DNA of 6,210 nt from Deltaproteobacteria bacterium (GCA_021786815.1 JAJYMR010000397.1:1-6210), one strand, 5' to 3'. Shown: positions 1 through 6,203, counted from the first letter of the stretch. The notes: generated by a model from the letters alone, not told the origin. Numbers and translations are program-made.

Positions 1-3
1 GTT

Positions 4-540
4 TTGGGACGGGCCGCAATCGCTTTTGCCCTGCTCGCGCTCGAGGGCTGTGTCAACACGCCCGAGGGCTGGCGGATTCTCTCGCCGATGCGGCCGCCGC
101 ACACGGCGGTTGAACGATGGCGTCCGCCGGAACACGAGACGGAGCCTCCGCCGCAGACCGAGAGCGTCGAGGTTCGTCCGAGACGGCATTACGTGGAACG
201 CCACGTTACTTCGCCGAGGCGGGAAACGCCCGCGCCGACGCCTGCGGTACAAGCCGCGCCGCAGCCCGGGCCCGTGCAGCCGAGCCCCAAGCCAACGCTG
301 ACCCTTGCCGACGCGAACGCCTCGCGAGCGCAGGTTCTACAAGCGTTGAATCAGGCGAGCGCGAAGCTTTCCAAAATTAACCGTGCCAAGCTCGACGGGA
401 ACAACGCGGTTACCTACGACCAGGCGGCGGGATTTCTCAGGCAGGCGCGCAAGGCCGCCGATCAAAACGACTACGTCGCGGCCTCGGGGCTCGCCCACAA
501 AGCCTCCATCCTCGCCGACAAGCTCGCGGCAGCGCAGTAA
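4..540 (+). CDS. Probable Pro-rich lipoprotein with helical C-terminus, 5' end possibly cut
   Basis: I do not recognise a named family. The reading frame is open to the window edge; TTG at 4 is the first usable start seen (178 residues), but the true start may lie upstream. Residues 4-13 are hydrophobic and run into LEGC with Cys16, which looks like a lipoprotein signal, although Glu at the -2 position is atypical for a lipobox. Residues about 28-98 are rich in Pro, Arg and Glu and look unstructured, like a linker that would carry a domain away from the membrane. Residues about 100-178 are predicted helical, rich in Ala, Lys and Leu, with a pattern (LRQARKAADQNDYVAASGLA, then LADKL) resembling the paired helices of DUF4398-like envelope lipoproteins; that likeness is from memory of the pattern. 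It converges on the polysaccharide operon, so a link to it is not implied. The coding call is strong; the lipoprotein call is moderate. Confidence 0.7.
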   Translation: MGRAAIAFALLALEGCVNTPEGWRILSPMRPPHTAVERWRPPEHETEPPPQTESVEVRPRRHYVERHVTSPRRETPAPTPAVQAAPQPGPVQPSPKPTLTLADANASRAQVLQALNQASAKLSKINRAKLDGNNAVTYDQAAGFLRQARKAADQNDYVAASGLAHKASILADKLAAAQ

Positions 541-552
541 AGAGCAGATGAA

Positions 553-580
553 GCGCGGCGCGAAAACAGTTCGCGCCCGC
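553..580. terminator. Hairpin between convergent genes, possible bidirectional terminator
   Basis: An 8-base perfect inverted repeat, GGCGCGAA (557-564) and TTCGCGCC (570-577), encloses the 5-base loop AACAG. With one bulged C at 556 the stem extends by GCG (553-555) pairing with CGC (578-580). It occupies most of the 42-base gap between the stop of the plus-strand gene (540) and the stop of the minus-strand gene (583). There is no clear T-tract on the plus side. The minus-strand continuation is only mildly T-rich (TTCATCTGCTCTTT), so intrinsic termination is plausible rather than shown. Confidence 0.5.
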
Positions 581-582
581 CT

Positions 583-3099
583 CTACGGACCCGTTATGTG
601 AATGTTCGGCGTGAGCCAGCGGCGACGAGCTATGTTGCCCCTGATGTTGGCGATGTATCTGACGGCAGCCGGATCGTACCATCCGCCCGAGTAATGCATG
701 CCGATACATCCCCATAGAATCGTGTCGAGGTTGGCCTGAGTTGGGTTGCTTGCGTATGCGGCTATGTCCTCGGCATAGGTATTGTGCCCCGGTTGGGCGG
801 CACGGCTCCCAAAGTAGGGCGCCCAGTCGCCGTTCATGCACGAGCGCGTATCCGCGAAACGATATTCAGCCGCAAACGAAGTGGAATCCTTGATCATCGG
901 CCAGGTCTTCCACTCGTAGTAAACTTTGGTCTGCCATGCCGACCACGAAGTATAGCAACAGTATGGGCACGCTATCCTGCGTCCGTCCGCGAGCGGAATG
1001 ATGGTGTTCCACAACGCAGTGAAACCTTTCTGCACGCATTGTGCCCGCGTAGTGCGCTTGTCGCCCGTCGCCCATTGCCGCCAGAAACTCTCGGCCCACG
1101 CCTGTCCGCGGACCACGTTTTCATCAATTCCATACTTGCACGCGGCCCATCGCATGATCATGTCGGTCGAGCCGGTATAGTCGCCGCTGATACGGGCGTA
1201 CTGCGCGTGGCTGGCCAGTGTTTCGAAGGTGTAACCCTCGGCCCTGAAGTTGGCGAGTTCCGAGGCGGTTACGGTAGTCCGGTTAAAGGGGATATTGCCG
1301 GGGATGGTTTCCGGCGTGGGCGGGATTTCCGCGGCGCACTGCCGGCCGCTCGGCAAGGGGGCGTGAGGCGGCAGGGTGGGGAAATACCTGTCAGGTCGGG
1401 AGGCGATGACCAGCACTCGCGAATCGCCATTCGGCCCCGACGCAAGCGCGGAGCGTGCAGGAACCATGGTGGTCAGCGCAGCAAACACGACGAGCGCGGC
1501 ACCGGCGAATATCCGACGGAAATCGCGCGGAGCCGAAGAGCTTACCGCGTCGTCTTTGGCCGCTTTCGACGTCTCGACGCGCCGGCGCTCGGCAACCATC
1601 CAGAGCAGGTAAAAGACCGGTGAGCTGATCCCGTGAACGTCGCCTATTCCTGCCTCGGCGAACGCGCGGCAGAACAGCGGCAATACCACGAAAAAGAAGA
1701 GCAGCTTGAGCTTCCACGGATCGTCCGGCCGCCTGAAGAGCGCAAACCAAGGTCGCAAAACGAGGTAGAGCCAAAACAAAAGCGCCGGTATTCCGAGACC
1801 AACAGCGATCGACAGATAACCTTCGTGAGTTGACGTGCGTGGCCCTTGAGCCCAGAAGATATCCCAGTCGGGAAAACGCGGATCCTTGAAAATCGCACCT
1901 TCAACGTTGTACCCGTATCCGGTCAGGGGTCGTTCCAGTATTTTCCGTATTTCGAACTGCCATGCCGCCGTTCGCCCCGTTAAAGTGGTGATATTACGGC
2001 TGACCCCGACCTTGGCCGTGCCTTTCAACGAGCCGTAAATCAACGCCCCTACTATCGCCAGTACGGCGCAGATCAATATGCCACGTGCGCGATACTTCCA
2101 CACCCAGTACGCGGCAATCCCTATCATCAGGGCAACGGCAGGCGAGCGCGAATCAGCCATTACGCCGAATAGCGTTGCCATTAAGATTATCAGCCCGAGC
2201 GCGATGTGCCGGCGCCAGGTCGCGTCTTTCCACAGGCTTAACGCGACGCCCACACTAAGAAGCATGAGGCTGCCGATTTTATTAGGACTGTAGAAAATGC
2301 CCTCGAATCGGTCGAGTCCCGATGTATCTCGAATCCAGGTGTACATACCAGTCACGTCATGGGCTGCCCGCCACGAACCCACCCAACTGTCGCCGCCTTC
2401 AACGAATACTTTCCGAGGCAGCGCGATCGCGGCAAACGCTGTCAAGCAGAGAAGTACACCGCAGCCGAGTAAGAAGCGCCATAAAACGGTCTCCAGGTCG
2501 GCGCGGGAACCAGTCGATAGCACGATTAGCGTTAACGTTGCGAAGAGGAGTGTCGCGGGGATGAGTCGCGCGGCGGAGATCAAAGGATCGAGAGAATAAA
2601 TCACAGAGACGGCGCCCCATCCGAAGTACACAAAGAACAACATAAACTGTCGTTCTTTGAGTAGCCCTCTTTTGTACGCCGCTGGAATCGCGGGCAGGCA
2701 GAAGGCAAATAGGAATGGATAGTGCAGCCACCATCGTGACTCAGGGTCCACCGGAATCAGGTTAACGTAGGGAAGAGTTTCCACGAGCAGCAACGCCGGT
2801 GCCAGCCAAAACGGATTAAGGGTGGTGTACCTAGCTGTCCAAATCAGCGTGGCACCTCCCAGAAGGCCCGCTATTGCCAGTGTGACGTATAGTGAATGGA
2901 TATTCAGCGCTACCACGACGGCCAATCCCAACGCGGCTGCCGACGCCAGCATGGCCGCGCGCGACGGCGCACTCGGCGATTGGGACTGTGCGTCCTCAAA
3001 CGGCGAAGACGGCGCGGGACCGACTCGCGGAAAAGCGGCGAAGGCCTCCGGCTGCGCCTGCGGTCGCGGCTCGTCCGAAAACAGATGGCGGTTATCCAT
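583..3099 (-). CDS. O-antigen ligase/polymerase-like membrane protein fused to a lysozyme-like domain
   Basis: Start ATG at 3099 gives 838 residues; the frame also allows ATG 3132 and TTG 3165, but 3099 overlaps the upstream stop in ATGGATAA, which suggests translational coupling. None of the three starts has a convincing Shine-Dalgarno. Residues 1-47 are a Pro/Ser-rich cytoplasmic tail. Residues about 48-500 hold roughly ten or more membrane segments with Wzy_C / O-antigen ligase hallmarks: FEGIFYSPNKIGSL (265-278), ADSRSP (315-320), LTGRTAAWQ (373-381) and STHEGYLSIAVGLGIP (423-438). Such proteins polymerise or transfer lipid-linked glycans on the outer face of the inner membrane. A basic loop (501-526), another hydrophobic segment (527-546) and an ALA-S cleavage-like site (551-554) lead into a Cys-rich domain (about 586-830) that resembles soluble lytic transglycosylase/lysozyme-like proteins, with Glu670 as candidate catalyst. 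Single-domain ligases usually have about 400-500 residues. Polymerase versus ligase cannot be settled from sequence. Confidence 0.85.
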   Translation of the reverse strand: MDNRHLFSDEPRPQAQPEAFAAFPRVGPAPSSPFEDAQSQSPSAPSRAAMLASAAALGLAVVVALNIHSLYVTLAIAGLLGGATLIWTARYTTLNPFWLAPALLLVETLPYVNLIPVDPESRWWLHYPFLFAFCLPAIPAAYKRGLLKERQFMLFFVYFGWGAVSVIYSLDPLISAARLIPATLLFATLTLIVLSTGSRADLETVLWRFLLGCGVLLCLTAFAAIALPRKVFVEGGDSWVGSWRAAHDVTGMYTWIRDTSGLDRFEGIFYSPNKIGSLMLLSVGVALSLWKDATWRRHIALGLIILMATLFGVMADSRSPAVALMIGIAAYWVWKYRARGILICAVLAIVGALIYGSLKGTAKVGVSRNITTLTGRTAAWQFEIRKILERPLTGYGYNVEGAIFKDPRFPDWDIFWAQGPRTSTHEGYLSIAVGLGIPALLFWLYLVLRPWFALFRRPDDPWKLKLLFFFVVLPLFCRAFAEAGIGDVHGISSPVFYLLWMVAERRRVETSKAAKDDAVSSSAPRDFRRIFAGAALVVFAALTTMVPARSALASGPNGDSRVLVIASRPDRYFPTLPPHAPLPSGRQCAAEIPPTPETIPGNIPFNRTTVTASELANFRAEGYTFETLASHAQYARISGDYTGSTDMIMRWAACKYGIDENVVRGQAWAESFWRQWATGDKRTTRAQCVQKGFTALWNTIIPLADGRRIACPYCCYTSWSAWQTKVYYEWKTWPMIKDSTSFAAEYRFADTRSCMNGDWAPYFGSRAAQPGHNTYAEDIAAYASNPTQANLDTILWGCIGMHYSGGWYDPAAVRYIANIRGNIARRRWLTPNIHITGP
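610..1344 (-). other. Lysozyme/lytic-transglycosylase-like extracytoplasmic domain (part of the 3099-583 gene)
   Basis: Residues about 586-829 of the fusion protein. GIDENVVRGQAWAESFWRQ (657-675) matches the helix of SLT/lysozyme-like enzymes in which a Glu followed by Ser is catalytic (Glu670). SAWQTK (720-725) sits where such folds have a G-L-M-Q type motif, and MHYSGGWYD (801-809) resembles the third, AYNAG-type motif. I recall the pattern YTGSTDMIMRWAACKYGIDE (641-660) and the IARRRW ending from stand-alone secreted lysozyme-like hypothetical proteins, but this is memory and not a search. Eight Cys (588, 654, 688, 711, 714, 715, 754, 798) fit disulfides in an oxidising compartment. The substrate could be peptidoglycan or the exported glycan itself. 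The domain assignment is moderate and activity is inferred only. Confidence 0.6.
1441..1521 (-). other. Internal signal-peptide-like membrane segment joining the two domains
   Basis: Residues 527-553 of the fusion protein read as a signal peptide: basic FRR, hydrophobic IFAGAALVVFAALTTMV, then ARSALA before Ser, an A-x-A signal peptidase I-type site. The preceding loop (501-526) is rich in Arg and Lys, so the positive-inside rule puts it in the cytoplasm and the following domain outside. Met501 (ATG at 1599) just upstream could serve as an internal start, but no Shine-Dalgarno is visible before it. Confidence 0.6.
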
Positions 3100-3895
3100 C
3101 GGAATGTCGCACGGTCGTGCTGCCGTTTGCATGGGGGGCGCTCGAGGTTTTCTCGCCCAGCTCAATCGCGCGCCGGTTGTTGGAATCGAGGATGGAGCGC
3201 AGCAGTGGCGTTTCGGCGAGGCGGAGCAGCAGTTCGATATTGGGGATGACGCAGTGGCCGCCGATGAAGCCGGGGAAGTAACGCGTGCGAGGCAGGAAGT
3301 CGATTTCCTCGAAGAAGCTCGTGATCTCGAAGTAGTCGGCGTCGATTCGTTCGGCGTAGCGGTTGAGTTCCTGCGCGAAGGCGATCAGAGCACCGAAGTA
3401 GGTGGTCTCGGCAAGCTTTGCGAGTTCAAGCGTCTCGGGCCGGCTGGTCCGCGCGGTCTTCATTCCCGCCGCCTGAAAATGCCTCTCCACGTATGCGGCG
3501 GTGTCGATGTCGGTTGCGGCTACGAACTTGACGTAGCGCAGCAGGTCCTGCGCCATGCGTACGTGCTTGCCGCGCACGGGGCTGTAGGCAACGGGCGCGC
3601 CCGTGCGCTCGGCGATCGCGCGGCTCGTACCCGGCAGAACCGTGCTGTTGATCACGGTAAGCCGCGGTTTGAAGCGCTCGATATATCGGCAGGCCGCGTC
3701 CACGAAACCGCCGTGGTGAAAGGGAAAGCATATGTGCATCACGTCGATCGGCTGCTCGAAGTCGCAAGGTTCGATATCGTGGCGCAGAACCGGCCGGTGT
3801 TTTTCGAGCACGTCCGCCAGCGCGGCGCCGACTTCGCCCATCCCGACGACGAGGGTTGCTCCGATTGCGTCAGTCTTTTGCATTTTCTGGTTCAT
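3092..3895 (-). CDS. Short nucleotide-sugar dehydrogenase homologue (UDP-glucose/GDP-mannose dehydrogenase-like)
   Basis: 267 residues from ATG 3895, chosen over an upstream in-frame codon at 4000 because it forms an ATGA overlap with the preceding gene's stop and follows a purine-rich AGGAAAGAGAGGAAC. Family marks: NAD-binding GMGEVG (18-23), acidic end of the second strand RHDIEP (38-43), STVLPGT (84-90), YSPVRGKH (104-111) where the family has SPER-type residues, ELAKLAETTY (157-166) with the usual Lys160, and PGFIGGHCVIPN (208-219) carrying the active-site Cys215. Full-length family members run about 400-450 residues. This one lacks the whole C-terminal UDP-binding domain and about 40 residues between RHDIEP and DVMHICFP, the region that normally carries the EPGL loop. 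The Asp usually found four residues after the Cys is Asn219. It probably descends from enzymes oxidising a UDP-sugar to a uronate; whether it still does so, or acts on another substrate, is open. Confidence 0.75.
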   Translation of the reverse strand: MNQKMQKTDAIGATLVVGMGEVGAALADVLEKHRPVLRHDIEPCDFEQPIDVMHICFPFHHGGFVDAACRYIERFKPRLTVINSTVLPGTSRAIAERTGAPVAYSPVRGKHVRMAQDLLRYVKFVAATDIDTAAYVERHFQAAGMKTARTSRPETLELAKLAETTYFGALIAFAQELNRYAERIDADYFEITSFFEEIDFLPRTRYFPGFIGGHCVIPNIELLLRLAETPLLRSILDSNNRRAIELGEKTSSAPHANGSTTVRHSDG

Positions 3896-5103
3896 GTTCC
3901 TCTCTTTCCTGCGGCTATCGCGTACGGGTTGATATTCGGTTGAGAGATTCCGAGAAGTGAATCGACAAGGCGGCAATACTCTTCGGACTGCACGTGCCAT
4001 CCGATTGCATCGATTACCTGCCTTGCGTTGCGAGCGAGCCGGACGCGCTGTTCGGGGTCGCGATAGAGTCCCTCGATTGCCATCGCGAGGTCCTGGCTAT
4101 CGCCGGGCTCGAAGAAGCGCACAGCGTCAGGGCGGAAGTAATGCTCGATCGTGCGGAGACGCGCCGCAATCGTCGGGATTCCCATCGCCGCGTAGTCCAG
4201 CAGCTTGACCGGCAGCATCAGATGCGTTGCGCTGCTCGCGCGATTAGGCACGAGGCCCACGTCCACGCCCGTGAGCATCGCCGGCAGCCGCTCGACCGGG
4301 ACCGGCGGCAGGAACATCACGCAGTCGCCGAGACCGAGTTGCGCCGCAAGCTCGCGGGCCCTTTCGAGGTAATCTCCGGTTCCCATCACGAGGAACCTCA
4401 GCCCGGGAATGTTGCGGCGGGCGAGGCCAACGGCTTCGATTGCGATATCCAGTCCGAGCCGGCGGGTGAGCGTTCCATGACACGCGATTGTGAACGCGTT
4501 CCCGCGGGCAACGTTTTTGCTCAGCGGACGAAAGATTTCGGGGTCGGGCGCGTTCATTACGATCGCGATCTTGCGCGTCGGAACGCCAGAGGCGAGCAGG
4601 CGCGCGCGATGAAGCTCATGGACTGCGAGCACGCGGTCCGCGCACGCGGCGCTCGCGCGTTCCCCGGCCATCAGAAGGCGTGCGCCGAGTGCGCCGCGCC
4701 GCCCGCCGAACTTGTCGCGATAAAGCTCGGGCATCGTGTCGTGCACATCGAGAATCACCTTGGTGCCGAGGTATTTGATTGGAAGGGCCGAGAGCACCGC
4801 CGCGTCCGGCATCGTGCAGACAATCGCCAGGTCGTAGCGCTTGCGTAGGCTCATTCGCAGCGCCGTCCACGTCGCGAGCGTGAAGAAGCGCGCGTAGCTG
4901 CGCAGATAGCGCGCGCGGCTTGCGCCCCGATAACGCGGCATCCGGATGCCGATCAGATTGACGCCGTTGACATTCGCGCCCTGCCCCGAGTCCAGGCAGA
5001 TCACATCAACATGATCTCCGCGCCGTGCGAGCGCCTCGGCGTGACGCTTGACGCGGCCGTCGTGAATATAGGTCGTGTAGGCGATGACAAGAATTCTCGC
5101 CAC
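3892..5103 (-). CDS. GT4-family (GT-B fold) glycosyltransferase
   Basis: 403 residues from GTG 5103, supported by AAGGA eight bases upstream. It should transfer a sugar from a nucleotide donor to a growing glycan at the cytoplasmic face of the membrane. The N-terminal acceptor half opens with RILVIAYTTYIHDGRVKRHA (3-22), typical of the fold, and contains LDVHDTMPE (118-126). The donor half begins near residue 203 with ACHGTLTRRLGLDIAIEA (207-224), followed by LRFLVMGTGDY (235-245), FLPPVPVERLPAML (264-277) and LPVKLLDYAAMGIP (297-310). That last stretch is the donor-binding P-x-K-x-x-E-Y motif of this family, here with Asp303 in place of the common Glu. MNAPDPEIF (183-191) is the usual inter-domain marker. 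There is no signal peptide or membrane helix. The stop overlaps the next gene's start by four bases, which implies co-expression. Donor and linkage cannot be read from the sequence. Confidence 0.9.
   Translation of the reverse strand: MARILVIAYTTYIHDGRVKRHAEALARRGDHVDVICLDSGQGANVNGVNLIGIRMPRYRGASRARYLRSYARFFTLATWTALRMSLRKRYDLAIVCTMPDAAVLSALPIKYLGTKVILDVHDTMPELYRDKFGGRRGALGARLLMAGERASAACADRVLAVHELHRARLLASGVPTRKIAIVMNAPDPEIFRPLSKNVARGNAFTIACHGTLTRRLGLDIAIEAVGLARRNIPGLRFLVMGTGDYLERARELAAQLGLGDCVMFLPPVPVERLPAMLTGVDVGLVPNRASSATHLMLPVKLLDYAAMGIPTIAARLRTIEHYFRPDAVRFFEPGDSQDLAMAIEGLYRDPEQRVRLARNARQVIDAIGWHVQSEEYCRLVDSLLGISQPNINPYAIAAGKRGT
3896..3910 (-). promoter_or_regulatory. Ribosome binding region fixing the start of the short dehydrogenase gene
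   Basis: On the minus strand AGGAAAGAGAGGAAC lies directly before ATG 3895. It offers two Shine-Dalgarno-like cores, AGGA (11-base spacer) and AGAGG (3-base spacer). It lies inside the end of the glycosyltransferase gene and supports starting at Met-Asn-Gln-Lys instead of 35 codons further up. Confidence 0.6.
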
Positions 5104-5111
5104 GGCTCTTT

Positions 5112-5116
5112 TCCTT
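5112..5116 (-). promoter_or_regulatory. Shine-Dalgarno of the glycosyltransferase gene, overlapping the previous stop
   Basis: AAGGA on the minus strand, eight bases before GTG 5103, and sharing bases with the TAA stop (5115-5117) of the deacetylase gene. It validates the GTG start and suggests the two genes are translated from one message. Confidence 0.7.
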
Positions 5117-6203
5117 ACCGCGCAAGCGGATGCTCACTCAGACGGCGTACGGCGGCGCGCCGCAGGCCGCGCCCGTGAAGCGTCGGCTGCCCACCGTCTT
5201 CGATCCGGAGTTGAAGTTCCGAGCGCTCGCGCCACCATCCGGCGACCTCCGAGGGAAGCGCGCGCCAGGCCGACGGCAGGTCCGCGAGCATCCGGAGCAA
5301 TTCCTCGTAGGCCGCCAGGTAGCGTCCGTCGCCCGTGTAATCGGGATGCGTCAGCGTGAGGATCATTCCGCCGACCGAGGCTATCCATTTCGCCTTCATC
5401 GCCCAGAGCGGCAGCGGATTGCGCCGCAGCAGATGGATAAGCGTGTGGTCCTGCGCGAGCGTGTACGGCAGCTCGACCATCCGCGACAGCATGAACGGGA
5501 ATAGGCTGCACGTGCCGCCGGGCTGAGGCTCGTAGGGATCGGTGTCGGCGAAGCTCGAATCGAAATCGAACGCCATGGTTGCGATCCATGACGCATTGCG
5601 TAGCGTGGACGGCGCGCGAAAGCCGCGCAGCCCGTGCTGCGCCGCGAGCCGCTCGACAATCGGGGCGAGACGCGCGAAGTCCTGGGCGCTGCGGAACAGG
5701 CGTCCGTCATGGCACAGGCCGTGCGCGCCGAATTCAAAGCCGCGCGTGCGAAGCCGCGTGACCAGGTTCCAGTCGATCCGGTACTGCATCAGCGGAAGAT
5801 TCCAGGCCGAACGAAAGCCGTAGTGCTCTTCGAGGTCGGCGATCCGTTCCATACGCGCGAAACCCGCCGGACTTTCGACGTCGTGAGTGAGCACGACACA
5901 GCAATCGTGGCCGTCGGGCCAGAAGCCGATATGGTAACTGTCATCGCGGCCCAGAAGCGCAAGGCAAAGCCGCAGCCATTCGCTTAGGAACTCGAGCAGT
6001 GCGCTTTCGCACGGCCAGTGCGGAAATTCGGGCCTGACGCGCGCCTTTATCGCGGCGGCGTTCAGGCGATGGCGCACGAAGCTCGGGATGAGCCGCTTGA
6101 CGCGGTAGTACGCCTGCATCGGCCGCGACTGACGGCGGTCGCGCTCGCACAGATAGGACTCGAACAGGAAGCGCTCGGCGATGAATTCAGACGCAAGGTT
6201 CAT
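5115..6203 (-). CDS. Polysaccharide deacetylase (carbohydrate esterase 4 / NodB-like), start uncertain
   Basis: 362 residues from ATG 6203; the frame stays open to the window edge seven bases away, so a further upstream start is possible. The enzyme would remove N- or O-acyl groups from a glycan using a divalent metal. CE4 motifs appear in order: VLTHDVES (104-111) with metal ligand Asp108; FGAHGLCHD (158-166), the H-x3-H pair His161 and His165; GFRAPS (194-199), the R-x-P groove motif; FDSSFADTDPY (214-224); and LTLTHPDY (282-289) with the C-terminal His286. The metal triad and the late His are intact, so it is likely active. There is no obvious signal peptide: the first 60 residues are charged, which points to a cytoplasmic or membrane-peripheral enzyme, or to a start lying upstream. 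It is the first visible gene of the operon, 11 bases before the glycosyltransferase. Function within glycan assembly is inferred from context. Confidence 0.85.
   Translation of the reverse strand: MNLASEFIAERFLFESYLCERDRRQSRPMQAYYRVKRLIPSFVRHRLNAAAIKARVRPEFPHWPCESALLEFLSEWLRLCLALLGRDDSYHIGFWPDGHDCCVVLTHDVESPAGFARMERIADLEEHYGFRSAWNLPLMQYRIDWNLVTRLRTRGFEFGAHGLCHDGRLFRSAQDFARLAPIVERLAAQHGLRGFRAPSTLRNASWIATMAFDFDSSFADTDPYEPQPGGTCSLFPFMLSRMVELPYTLAQDHTLIHLLRRNPLPLWAMKAKWIASVGGMILTLTHPDYTGDGRYLAAYEELLRMLADLPSAWRALPSEVAGWWRERSELQLRIEDGGQPTLHGRGLRRAAVRRLSEHPLAR

Noticed and set aside
1441..1620. Two separate genes (ligase and lytic enzyme) wrongly joined by a sequencing error
   Set aside because: The frame stays open through the junction with sensible codons and a charged linker, and no Shine-Dalgarno precedes the internal ATG. 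The fusion is taken as real, but independent read support would be decisive.
784..1623. Plus-strand open frame of 279 codons opposite the lysozyme-like domain
   Set aside because: Arg/Gly/Pro-rich translation with no motif; it is antisense to a minus-strand frame with clear domain signatures, and long antisense frames are expected in GC-rich DNA.
3100..3165. Longer ligase-fusion start at TTG 3165 or ATG 3132
   Set aside because: No Shine-Dalgarno before either; they add only polar residues inside the previous gene. ATG 3099 with the stop overlap is preferred, though ATG 3132 cannot be excluded.
2822..3943. Plus-strand open frame of 373 codons across the dehydrogenase gene and the start of the ligase gene
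   Set aside because: It is the complement of two well-supported minus-strand genes; the translation shows no family motif and spans their junction.
3896..4000. N-terminal extension of the short dehydrogenase by 35 residues
   Set aside because: It would overlap the transferase gene by over 100 bases; its residues do not match the family N-terminus, and the ATGA overlap with a purine-rich leader favours ATG 3895.
3994..4848. Plus-strand open frame of 284 codons inside the glycosyltransferase gene
   Set aside because: Low-complexity Arg/Ala/His-rich shadow of a clear GT4 coding frame.
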